Origin: JAJDFU01 sp964641965
GTDB lineage: Bacteria > Bacteroidota > Bacteroidia > Chitinophagales > Saprospiraceae
Length of the DNA stretch: 64,000 bases
NCBI GenBank assembly: GCA_964641965.1
Contig: CAZXLD010000021.1
Location: 14,311-78,310 of the forward strand
Reading direction: 5' to 3'
In this document: piece by piece, positions 1 to 7,740 of the stretch
Layout: each line of letters begins with the position of its first letter
Numbering within the stretch: position 1 is the first letter of the stretch
Program-made: the position numbers and the translations under genes
The notes under the pieces: generated by a model
Seen by the model: the letters and a program-made list of their open reading frames with translations, nothing else
What the model was told of the DNA's origin: nothing
Databases searched by the model: none

Positions 1-2
1 GA

Positions 3-1091
3 GAGTGGGTGGTCAATGGAAATTGCTTTAGTTGTCACGCTGGGGAGATCAATGGAGAAATGGTCTTGGGGCTAGGCAATTCTTTTGGAGATTTCAGACC
101 GAATTTCAAGCTAGCCGCCTGGCTCATGAATATGGCCATGGACCTGAAATACCGCAAGGATGACCCGCAATATGAGGCATTCGATGATTTTGGGAAATAT
201 TTGAAAGCAATGGCTCCCGATATTCGCACCAAACAACCGGGCGTCACTCCTGCTGCACGCCTGGCAGAAGCCTGTATGCAGCATCGGGACCCAACCGACC
301 TTACCTACACAAAAAAGCCTCAATTCAATATCCGATCGTACAACCTGGCTTCGGATACACCGCCGCTCTGGAATGTAAAAAAGAAACATGCACTCTACTA
401 TACGGCTAATGGCCGCGGCGATTTTACCAAGTTACTGTTCCAGGCTTCTGTACTGGGCATCCCGGATAGTGCGGCTGCCCGGGAAGCTATCAATGGATTC
501 AAGGATGTACTGGCCTGGCTAGAGGAGTTGGAACCACCTGCGTATCCGTTTCCCATTGATGAAAGCCTGGCCGCTCAAGGGAAAATGGTTTTTGAAGATC
601 ACTGCTCCGGTTGCCATGGCACCTATGGTCAACCGGAAACCTACCCGAATAAACTGGTTAACCTGAACGTGGTGAAGACCGATCCCCTATACGCTGCATT
701 TGCCGAAGACTCCAAATTGGTAGCTTGGTACAATAACAGCTGGTTTGGTAGCTCTACGCCCAAATCATGGCTCGAATCCACCAAGGGATATATCGCACCT
801 CCCCTGGATGGTATCTGGGCCACAGCGCCTTATTTGCATAATGGCTCGGTCCCTACTCTACAGGATCTGCTGAACAGCCCTCAAAGACCCAAGTTTTGGG
901 AGCGCTCCGGCGATAGTAATGATTACGATTGCGAGCGAGTAGGATGGAATTATACTATCCGGAAAAAAGGGAAAGGGAAGTGGACCTACGATACCACCCT
1001 GCCAGGCTATGGAAATGAAGGGCATTACTTTGGGGATAAGCTCACCAACGCAGATCGATCGGCCGTTATTGAGTATCTGAAAACCCTTTAG
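3..1091 (+). CDS. Di-heme c-type cytochrome, peroxidase/RoxA-like (5' end cut by window)
   Basis: The reading frame is open to the window edge, so the N terminus, presumably with the signal peptide, is missing; the GTG at position 9 is internal. Two haem c attachment motifs are visible: CFSCH at visible residues 6-10 and CSGCH at 199-203. The stretch from IAPPLDGIWATAPYLHNGS onward, followed by a short arginine/tryptophan-rich tail, is characteristic of large periplasmic di-heme proteins related to cytochrome c peroxidases and rubber oxygenase RoxA. The role is probably periplasmic electron transfer or peroxide/oxygen chemistry; the substrate cannot be told. The gene converges on the rhodanese lipoprotein with only about 60 bp between stops and no clear terminator hairpin. 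Confidence 0.8.
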   Translation, partial: EWVVNGNCFSCHAGEINGEMVLGLGNSFGDFRPNFKLAAWLMNMAMDLKYRKDDPQYEAFDDFGKYLKAMAPDIRTKQPGVTPAARLAEACMQHRDPTDLTYTKKPQFNIRSYNLASDTPPLWNVKKKHALYYTANGRGDFTKLLFQASVLGIPDSAAAREAINGFKDVLAWLEELEPPAYPFPIDESLAAQGKMVFEDHCSGCHGTYGQPETYPNKLVNLNVVKTDPLYAAFAEDSKLVAWYNNSWFGSSTPKSWLESTKGYIAPPLDGIWATAPYLHNGSVPTLQDLLNSPQRPKFWERSGDSNDYDCERVGWNYTIRKKGKGKWTYDTTLPGYGNEGHYFGDKLTNADRSAVIEYLKTL

Positions 1092-1149
1092 GTTGGGGAT
1101 TTTTGGATTGGAGATTGTCTAATGCTGATTATCTAAATCAATTGCACAT

Positions 1150-1563
1150 TTACTCAATGGTATCCGTAGTGTCCGATTTTTCTTCGGATTTCCATTCGAG
1201 GTAATTCTTGTACCCTCCTTTCAAATCGATAATCGAATGGAATCCTTTATCCAACAAGGCTTTTGCTACAAATGGACTTCGATGAGCGGTTTGGCAGTAG
1301 ATAAAAACAGGTTTGGAACGATCTAACGAATCAATTCGTTTTTGGAAAGATATACTTAGATAATTTATATTTCTGAAACCAGGAATATGTCCTCTACGAT
1401 ATTCGAGTCCGGTGCGAATATCCAGCCGATGCGCATCGGGAAGGTCTCTCATAAGCATCTGGTATGCATCAGGGGAGAGCTGCTTGGCTTCCTCTCTTTT
1501 ATAGACGCCGGCACAGGAGGAGCTGAATAATAGCATCAGCATCAGCCAATTCCCATTTTTCAT
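1150..1563 (-). CDS. Rhodanese-domain lipoprotein
   Basis: This is a 137-residue protein. A short hydrophobic signal ends in a lipobox-like SSSC with Cys17 as the likely lipidated residue, so it should be a periplasm-facing lipoprotein. Residues about 28-130 form a single rhodanese domain: the LDIRTGLEYRRGHIPG strand-helix signature is followed by the active-site loop CQTAHR (Cys90 to Arg95, the C-x4-R form), so sulfurtransferase activity is plausible. The start overlaps the stop of the upstream membrane-protein gene by 4 bp (ATGA type), implying translational coupling. Sulfur carrier and acceptor are unknown. Confidence 0.85.
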   Translation of the reverse strand: MKNGNWLMLMLLFSSSCAGVYKREEAKQLSPDAYQMLMRDLPDAHRLDIRTGLEYRRGHIPGFRNINYLSISFQKRIDSLDRSKPVFIYCQTAHRSPFVAKALLDKGFHSIIDLKGGYKNYLEWKSEEKSDTTDTIE

Positions 1564-1829
1564 TTACGATCTGTGTAGGCATCCGGTAGTTGACAAGTCC
1601 GCCCGGCACATCCCATTTGTTTGTTGAACAGTCCTTGCCACAACAGGATACTTCCGAGCAATAACACAGGCCATTCACCTGATGAGAAAACATAATCTCC
1701 AACGAATAAACCGCCCACTCCCAATTGCAGGGAACGAATGATGGAAAATTTACCAAGCTTGTTCCAGAAAGTGTTTTGACCTTCTTGGTCTCCTGGATTT
1801 GGGACAAATTCTTGTTCTTTGATCTTCAT
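1560..1829 (-). CDS. Small membrane protein, DUF2892/YgaP-tail-like
   Basis: The 89-residue protein has a hydrophilic N terminus, two hydrophobic segments (roughly residues 33-48 and 52-68) and a cysteine-containing C-terminal tail with GCAG and TCQLP. This resembles the small two-helix membrane module (DUF2892) that in E. coli YgaP is fused to a rhodanese domain. Here it is a separate gene whose stop overlaps the start of the rhodanese lipoprotein by 4 bp, so the pair looks like a split version of YgaP. The family assignment is by pattern only; the coupling to the rhodanese gene is seen directly. Confidence 0.65.
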   Translation of the reverse strand: MKIKEQEFVPNPGDQEGQNTFWNKLGKFSIIRSLQLGVGGLFVGDYVFSSGEWPVLLLGSILLWQGLFNKQMGCAGRTCQLPDAYTDRK

Positions 1830-1922
1830 AAAAAGGAAACGCTTAACTAAAAGATGGAGTTGCAGTACCCTCCTTGTTTCCTATAAAATACTATTAAATT
1901 AATCGAGTAAACCCATTTTTCG

Positions 1923-2882
1923 ATGCTGCATCAGGTTATTCTCGACGGACATACCTTAAACCCCGGCGACCTCAGCTGGACCCCTCTGGAAAAATGGGGC
2001 ACCGTGGAAGTCTATCCCAGGACGAAACCAGACCAAGTGGTGGAGCGCGCGAGACAGGCGGACATCGTTCTGGTAAATAAAGTGGTGCTTTCACGTCCTT
2101 TATTGGACCGGCTACCCAGATTAAAATTTATTGTTGTCACTGCAACCGGTGTCAATAATGTGGATCTCTCTGCCGCTGAAGAACGATCCATTCCTGTGAG
2201 TAATGTTTCTGGCTACGGCGCTTCCTCTGTAGCCCAACATGTATTCGCTTTGATCCTGGAACTGACCAATCAAGTTGGACGACATGCAACCAGCGTTGCT
2301 GCAGGGGATTGGGGGCGGCAACCAGATTTTTCCTACACATTAGCCCCACTACTTGAACTGGCAGGGAAAAAGCTGGGCATTTATGGTTTTGGTGCCATCG
2401 GCAAACAGGTAGCCCAAATCGGCCAGGCTTTTGACATGGAAATCCTGGCCCATACCAGAAACCCCAAGCCCAAAACATGGCCTTCTATTCAATTTACAGA
2501 CCTGAGTACCTTGTTTTCCACATCCAATATCATAAGCTTGCATGCTCCTTTGACGGAATCGAACCAAGGTATTGTTGATCAAAACATGTTAAGTAAAATG
2601 CCGGAAGGAGGCATCTTGATCAATACTGCCCGCGGCCCCCTAATAAATGAGCCTGCCTTGGCAGAAGCGTTGGCCATTGGACACCTGCGTGGAGCCGGTC
2701 TGGATGTGTTGGCTGAAGAACCTCCCCCGCCTGATCATCCTTTGCTCGCCCTGCCCAATTGCATCATTACACCGCACAACGCATGGGCTAGTCGAGAAAG
2801 CCGTCAACGCTTACTGGATATTGTTCTTCGGAATGTGGAAGGATTTGTCAGCGGAGAACCCATAAATTTGGTTCGAGCTTAA
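1923..2882 (+). CDS. D-2-hydroxyacid dehydrogenase (glycerate/hydroxypyruvate reductase-like)
   Basis: A complete 319-residue member of the NAD-dependent D-isomer 2-hydroxyacid dehydrogenase family. The Rossmann glycine motif GFGAIG is at residues 155-160, and the catalytic triad positions are present: Arg237 in NTARGPL, a Glu at 265/266 in DVLAEEPPP and His285 in ITPHNAWAS. Length and motif spacing fit glycerate dehydrogenase/hydroxypyruvate reductase (HprA-like), but the substrate is not certain from sequence. The gene stands alone, with an AT-rich inverted repeat about 90 bp downstream. Confidence 0.88.
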   Translation: MLHQVILDGHTLNPGDLSWTPLEKWGTVEVYPRTKPDQVVERARQADIVLVNKVVLSRPLLDRLPRLKFIVVTATGVNNVDLSAAEERSIPVSNVSGYGASSVAQHVFALILELTNQVGRHATSVAAGDWGRQPDFSYTLAPLLELAGKKLGIYGFGAIGKQVAQIGQAFDMEILAHTRNPKPKTWPSIQFTDLSTLFSTSNIISLHAPLTESNQGIVDQNMLSKMPEGGILINTARGPLINEPALAEALAIGHLRGAGLDVLAEEPPPPDHPLLALPNCIITPHNAWASRESRQRLLDIVLRNVEGFVSGEPINLVRA

Positions 2883-2970
2883 TTTAACGGGTAGGACACG
2901 AACAAGAGAACTATTGCCATTGAGGTTTCTTACATCGCTTTCGGAAACTGTTCCATAGTACAATGGTTTT

Positions 2971-2993
2971 ATAATATTGAAAATCAATATTAT
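2971..2993. other. AT-rich perfect inverted repeat
   Basis: Arms ATAATATTG (2971-2979) and CAATATTAT (2985-2993) are exact reverse complements around a 5-nt spacer. The repeat lies about 90 bp after the dehydrogenase stop and 180 bp before the bestrophin gene. It could be a weak transcription terminator or a binding site; no U tract follows, so the terminator reading is weak. The rest of the 2883-3174 gap shows nothing I recognise. Confidence 0.35.
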
Positions 2994-3174
2994 ACATCTT
3001 TCAAGCGCTGAAACCATGTGGCAAATATAAAAGCGACACTTGTCCCTAGTCCTGGTTAAAGTATGTTTGACCGGGTACTATAACTTCCTACACTGAACTC
3101 ATCTGCTAATCCAGCTATATTAGGGGTCGATACCATATTGCTTATTTTGAGTCGTATCAAGCGCATCCGATTGT

Positions 3175-4095
3175 ATGTATATCAACAAGAACATTTCCAT
3201 TTGGGCCTTCCTGAAACACACATGGAAGCTGCAATTAATCGTCCTGGGGATATGTACCATTGTCACCTTCATATATATAGAGATCCTGAATGACCTCATC
3301 CCAATTTCTAAAAGCATTCTCACCATCCTGGGTACAGCAGAGGCCTTTTTCATAGGCTTTATTAATTCTCAAGCTTACGATCGGTGGTGGGAAGCAAGAA
3401 AGATCTGGGGGGCAATTGTCAATGACTCCCGGTCCCTTGCCCGGATGGTGCTTTCCTACTACAGCCTGGATCAGGCGGAAGATGGTTCAAAGGAAGAACT
3501 CCAGCATCTCCAGGAGCGTATGATCTATCGGCATATTGCTTGGCTCTATGCCACTAAAGAACGCCTTCGAAAAAGCTCTAAAAAGGGCTATCGAACGTAC
3601 CTGACCCCGGAAGAAATCGAGTTTGTTGACAACCACCAGCACATTCCAAATGGAATATCTCTACTGCAGGGAAGAGCGTTGGATTTTGCAGAGAAAAGAG
3701 GGTACCTCGATGCCTTTCGGATGCTCCAAATCAATGATATGCTCAACCGTTTTTCAGATTCCATTGGAAAAGCAGAACGAATCAAAAGCACAGTCTTCCC
3801 CACCTTTTATGCTACGCTTACACAGGTTTCGGTTTGGACACTTATCGTATTGTTTCCATTAACCTTAGCTGAAGACCTAGGCTATTGGGCCATCCTATAC
3901 AGCTTTTTAATCGGGGTAATCTTTGAACTGACCTTTCATGCTGGCCAGACCATTATGGATCCATTTGAAAACCATCCGGCTGACACTCCTATGTCATCCA
4001 TAACCCGGAATATTGAGACCAATCTTTTGGAAATGTTGGGTGAAAAAAACCTGCCGGAACCAATAAAACCGATAAATGACGAATATTTGATGTAG
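3175..4095 (+). CDS. Bestrophin-family (YneE-type) anion channel
   Basis: A 306-residue membrane protein of the bacterial bestrophin (formerly UPF0187) family. The N terminus WAFLKHTWKLQLIVLG, the first membrane pair, and the AFFIGFINSQAYDRWWEARKIWG region are hallmark family sequences. Two further membrane segments lie near residues 222-255, followed by the conserved DPFENHPADTPM stretch. The family forms pentameric anion or cation channels in the inner membrane. It is followed 46 bp later by a T9SS cargo gene, with a hairpin between them. Confidence 0.88.
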   Translation: MYINKNISIWAFLKHTWKLQLIVLGICTIVTFIYIEILNDLIPISKSILTILGTAEAFFIGFINSQAYDRWWEARKIWGAIVNDSRSLARMVLSYYSLDQAEDGSKEELQHLQERMIYRHIAWLYATKERLRKSSKKGYRTYLTPEEIEFVDNHQHIPNGISLLQGRALDFAEKRGYLDAFRMLQINDMLNRFSDSIGKAERIKSTVFPTFYATLTQVSVWTLIVLFPLTLAEDLGYWAILYSFLIGVIFELTFHAGQTIMDPFENHPADTPMSSITRNIETNLLEMLGEKNLPEPIKPINDEYLM

Positions 4096-4109
4096 TGAAT
4101 GTGTACTTT

Positions 4110-4140
4110 AAGGACTTTAATCTTTAAGCAAAAAGTCTTT
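4110..4140 (+). terminator. Hairpin abutting the next start codon
   Basis: Arms AAGGACTTT (4110-4118) and AAAGTCTTT (4132-4140) can form a 9-bp stem with one G-U pair. The second arm ends one base before the ATG at 4142. It may terminate the bestrophin transcript, or it may be a leader structure controlling translation of the secreted protein; sequence alone does not decide. Confidence 0.4.
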
Positions 4141-4141
4141 T

Positions 4142-5251
4142 ATGAAACCCATTTTTTACGCTTTGTTCTTTTCCCTACTTACTGTTTCCCTGGTGTACGG
4201 CCAGGGGCCAACCATTACCAAATCGGATTACGAATCCTTTTTACAGGTTGGTAAGGAATTTAAAAACTTCACCGATTCGGTGGAGCGCGCTTTTGACATT
4301 GGCACACTGGGTGGACCCAACAATTGGGATTTTTCCAGTATTGAAGAGGAATTTTCATTTAATCAAGTCAACGTAGACCCAGCTTCTACGCCTTTTCGGG
4401 ACTCTTTTCCCAATTCCTCGTTTTGTCAATTCACCACCTTTTCAGTAGGCGAAGTTTCAGCTGAAGCTTATTCCTATTTGACCCTCACGGATACGGAGGG
4501 CTTATTGGATGGCTCTGCAGGAACGACTACCGCTTTTGGTTTTACCTCCACCAACGTGAGTAAAAACAGCCCAGCAGAAATTTTTTCCGTTTTCCCGCTA
4601 CAATTGGGGTCCGAGTGGACTTATGAGGGACAATCGATTGACTTTTCAATTTTGAACGATGTGATCATTCAAAATGACACAACCGAAATTGTGTTAACTT
4701 CTGTGGTGGATGCCTATGGCACCATGACACTTCCGGATGGATCCAGTAAAGAAGCCATACGCATTAATACCATCAGAAGTGAAGTCATTCCTTCATTTCT
4801 TCCTGGGTTTCCGGCTGACACCTTTGAGGTCCAAAGCTTTTCTTTCGTTTCACCGGATGGAACTTCGGTCGGTATTGCTCCATTAGACGATCCGGGCCAG
4901 GTGCCAGATGAGGGAATGGTGATGGGATTAGGTATTGTCAATCAGGCGGGAACAGCTTCTTCCTTGCGCGAAATTGGAAGATTGATCCCAGGACTGAGCC
5001 TCAAAGCTCCGTTCCCTAATCCAGCAACAGGCCAAGTTCAGGTCCAGTATGAATTGTTGGAAAGTACCCGCTTGAATTTGCGGGTGATTGATTTAAGTGG
5101 ACGGATCGTGGAGAACTTATTCGAGGGCAGACAGAACCCAGGTCAGCATAACCTCGCTTTTGATACCCAGCGATTGGCTCCAGGACAGTATTACATCCAA
5201 TTGAGATCAAACGGAGAATCTGCAGCTTTACCCTTTAGGGTCGTGCGGTAG
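4142..5251 (+). CDS. Secreted protein with T9SS C-terminal sorting domain
   Basis: A 369-residue protein with a clear signal peptide (residues 1-21, ending VYGQ). The last 80 residues form a type IX secretion sorting domain of the Por/type A class: PFPNPATGQVQVQYEL, LRVIDLSGRIV and LAPGQYYIQL, ending in the short basic tail FRVVR. The middle 250 residues are beta-rich and acidic, with no domain I recognise. It is expected to cross the outer membrane by T9SS and be anchored or released. Function unknown. Confidence 0.85.
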   Translation: MKPIFYALFFSLLTVSLVYGQGPTITKSDYESFLQVGKEFKNFTDSVERAFDIGTLGGPNNWDFSSIEEEFSFNQVNVDPASTPFRDSFPNSSFCQFTTFSVGEVSAEAYSYLTLTDTEGLLDGSAGTTTAFGFTSTNVSKNSPAEIFSVFPLQLGSEWTYEGQSIDFSILNDVIIQNDTTEIVLTSVVDAYGTMTLPDGSSKEAIRINTIRSEVIPSFLPGFPADTFEVQSFSFVSPDGTSVGIAPLDDPGQVPDEGMVMGLGIVNQAGTASSLREIGRLIPGLSLKAPFPNPATGQVQVQYELLESTRLNLRVIDLSGRIVENLFEGRQNPGQHNLAFDTQRLAPGQYYIQLRSNGESAALPFRVVR

Positions 5252-5272
5252 AATAGAATCGGCTTTGTAAAA

Positions 5273-5422
5273 CGGAGGCCTCCGCCTAGGGTATGTTGAG
5301 TTTTAGCTTTTGGAGTGAATAACACTAAATTTAGTTACATGATGACCCTTCGGGTGTCAGCATGCAAGCATCTGAACAAGGCACTTTATTTTCAAGAAAG
5401 GGGTAGGGGCCATTTCTTGAAA
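5273..5422. other. Convergent intergenic region with two inverted repeats
   Basis: The 290-bp gap between the T9SS cargo gene (+) and the PorE-like gene (-) has no convincing gene. It holds a 12-bp loopless palindrome (CGGAGGCCTCCG, 5273-5284) and a 10-bp perfect inverted repeat, TTTCAAGAAA at 5390-5399 and TTTCTTGAAA at 5413-5422, with a 13-nt loop. The second could serve as a bidirectional terminator for the two convergent genes, although no strong T run follows. A small reading frame at 5473-5676 is the antisense of the OmpA-like coding region and was not called. Confidence 0.4.
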
Positions 5423-5538
5423 CACATAGCCATAGCTACATAACCGAATAGGAACGTAGTACAGGACAAAATTTGGCAAGTGCAGCCCAAAGTATTAAAT
5501 CTCAACATGCTTTTAGGTTGAAGGCCTCTTCTCATGCA

Positions 5539-7527
5539 TTATTCCAAAAAGAGAAAGGTAGTTCGACGATTTTCCTGGTGTTGATCCTCTGTACAACGGG
5601 AGCACAGACAATCTACAGAAGGGCTGTTCTCTCCATAGCCTCTGGCTACCAAACGGGTCGCGTCGATTCCCTGTGAAATGAGGTAGTCTACGGCTGATTG
5701 CGCCCGCCTTTGGGATAAGTCCAGGTTGTAGCGTGGATTACCGCGGCAGTCCGTATGAGATCCCAATTGGATTCGACGGTCCGGATTCAGGGTCAGAATA
5801 TTAGCTAATTCAATGAGGGTCGGCTCCGCATCCGAACGTATTTCCCATCGATCAAAGTCGTAGTAGATGTTTTCCAAAACAATTTCCTTGTCTGTGAAAA
5901 TGCGATCCAGTACGATTTCAACTTCAAACTCCTGAACAGGCCGGTTAGGATCTTTTCCAATGCCTTTCGTAGAAAATCGAGTGGCAGAGGTCAGGTAATC
6001 TCGCTTGGAGGCAGTAAATGCGTAATCCGTTTCTTCATCCAATGCAAGCTCAAACAGGCCGTCCTCACCAACGGTGACTTTCCGTTGAAACTCACCGAAA
6101 TCAATTTTTACTTCGGCTCCAGGCAGTGCTTTTCGACCTAACACCCGACTGTTGGGGTCATTCGGATCATCATAGATCTTTTCCAATACAAACCCTTTCA
6201 AAAGCATCTTATATTCTACCACAACAGGCTCTGCAGGTATGGGACGCGGTGGAGGGATAATCTTCTCAAAACGAAAAATATCATCTGACCCTGCTCCACT
6301 GGCTCGAGAAGAGGTAAAATAACCTTTCTGAAGTACCTCTCCGTTTACTTTATTGCGGCGATCAATCATGTAACCAAAATCATCTGCCCCTGAATTCAGC
6401 GGTGGCTTCAGATTGTAAGCGGGCGACCAGCTGCCATTACTGAGCTGATAGCTTTTGAAGATATCCAAGCCCCCCATGCCGGTGTGATTGTTCGAAGCAA
6501 AGTATAGGGTATCTCCATCCAGATACGGAAATTTTTCATCTCCGATGGTGTTGATGGACCTACCCAAAATCTTAGGTTCTGCCCACCCCTCGGGAACGCG
6601 TTCCGAGGTCCAAATATCATATCCGCCCCATCCATCTGAATGGTTGGCCGAAAAATAAAGCGTGTTACCATCTGCAGATAGACTCGGATGGCCATAATTG
6701 ATCTTTTGTTCCTGAAAAGCCAGTGCAACCGGTTCCGACCAATTACCGCCGGGTTCTTTCTGGCTGGAGAAGATCTGGCAGTACGCATCTTCCCATTTAT
6801 CAGCGCTAAAGCAACGCGTAAAGAACAGCTCGGTATAATCCTGATTAAAGGTGATCGTACCCTCATTGTTTTCGGTATTGATCGGAAGATCTACCGGCTC
6901 AATCGTCAGGTCCTCCGGAGAATATTCAAAAATATCGCTGAAATTCCGGCCAGTCCACAGGTAAGTTTCATCGCCTTTACTCGCCGATCGATCAGAGGAG
7001 AATAAAATCGTATTGTCTCCATAAACCACTGGGGAATAATCTGCACTTCCCGAATTGAATTCCTCAGGAATAACCCGATATTCAGCATACTTTAGATCGT
7101 CACTCCATTGCTGAGCCACTTCGCAAGCATTAACCTCTCTTCGATATTCATAGGGGCTGCCGATCTCGAAGCCCAAGTCAATAAAAGCTTGCCGAGCTTC
7201 TTCGTAACGCTCTGCTTTCTTTAGGGAATACGCATATTGCTCCAGGGCATCAATACCATACCCATTATCAAAAGCGGTCAAAAACCAATCGATGGACTCA
7301 TCGCTCAGGTTCATATTGCGATAGGAATCGGCCAGCATATAAGCAATCTTTCCCCGCTCTACCCGACTTTTACTTTTCTTATACTCCTTTTTTAGAAAAT
7401 CAACTGCTACGGCATACTGCTTTCGATCATAAGCAGTAGCACCATCCTTGACCTTAAGGGTGTAGGAACATGCACCCAGGATCGCCACCAAGCCCAATAA
7501 AAGAGCTCCTAATCGGAATGTACGCAT
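5539..7527 (-). CDS. porE: PorE-like TPR/PD40/OmpA lipoprotein (T9SS-associated)
   Basis: A 662-residue protein with a lipoprotein signal (LLLGLVAILGAC, Cys20). Domains in order: TPR-like helices (about 25-130), a PD40/WD40-like beta-propeller (about 150-410, with repeated LFSSDR, LYFSANHSDGWGGYDIW and LYFASNNHTGMGGLDIF blades), a carboxypeptidase-regulatory-like fold (about 430-530) and a C-terminal OmpA peptidoglycan-binding domain (about 545-660, SHTDCRGNPRYNLDLSQRRA). This order is that of PorE, the periplasmic peptidoglycan-anchoring component of the type IX system, but paralogues of the same architecture occur in one genome, so the symbol is provisional. The OmpA domain carries the CLCSRC cysteine insertion common in this phylum. 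Confidence 0.82.
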   Translation of the reverse strand: MRTFRLGALLLGLVAILGACSYTLKVKDGATAYDRKQYAVAVDFLKKEYKKSKSRVERGKIAYMLADSYRNMNLSDESIDWFLTAFDNGYGIDALEQYAYSLKKAERYEEARQAFIDLGFEIGSPYEYRREVNACEVAQQWSDDLKYAEYRVIPEEFNSGSADYSPVVYGDNTILFSSDRSASKGDETYLWTGRNFSDIFEYSPEDLTIEPVDLPINTENNEGTITFNQDYTELFFTRCFSADKWEDAYCQIFSSQKEPGGNWSEPVALAFQEQKINYGHPSLSADGNTLYFSANHSDGWGGYDIWTSERVPEGWAEPKILGRSINTIGDEKFPYLDGDTLYFASNNHTGMGGLDIFKSYQLSNGSWSPAYNLKPPLNSGADDFGYMIDRRNKVNGEVLQKGYFTSSRASGAGSDDIFRFEKIIPPPRPIPAEPVVVEYKMLLKGFVLEKIYDDPNDPNSRVLGRKALPGAEVKIDFGEFQRKVTVGEDGLFELALDEETDYAFTASKRDYLTSATRFSTKGIGKDPNRPVQEFEVEIVLDRIFTDKEIVLENIYYDFDRWEIRSDAEPTLIELANILTLNPDRRIQLGSHTDCRGNPRYNLDLSQRRAQSAVDYLISQGIDATRLVARGYGENSPSVDCLCSRCTEDQHQENRRTTFLFLE

Positions 7528-7675
7528 GTATCGGTTGTTTTTGTGGTAATGCTACTTGAATGTACACACTTAAAAACGACCGGCACAATTCGAATGTTTC
7601 ATTCAGCGAAGCAACTGCCATTCGGCTGACAAAGTCTATTAGTACAGTTTGAGCAGTGTGGGGAGTCCATTATTC

Positions 7676-7714
7676 CAAAAAAATAAGGGCCCCCAAATGA
7701 GAATGGAGCCCTTA
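7676..7714 (-). terminator. Rho-independent terminator of secDF
   Basis: Read on the minus strand, TAAGGGCTCC pairs with GGGGCCCTTA (one U-G pair) and is followed directly by a run of six T. It lies 27 bp after the secDF stop and before the PorE-like gene, so the two same-strand genes are probably separate transcripts. Confidence 0.8.
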
Positions 7715-7740
7715 CCTTTTCTTGAAAATCAGGATTCTGG

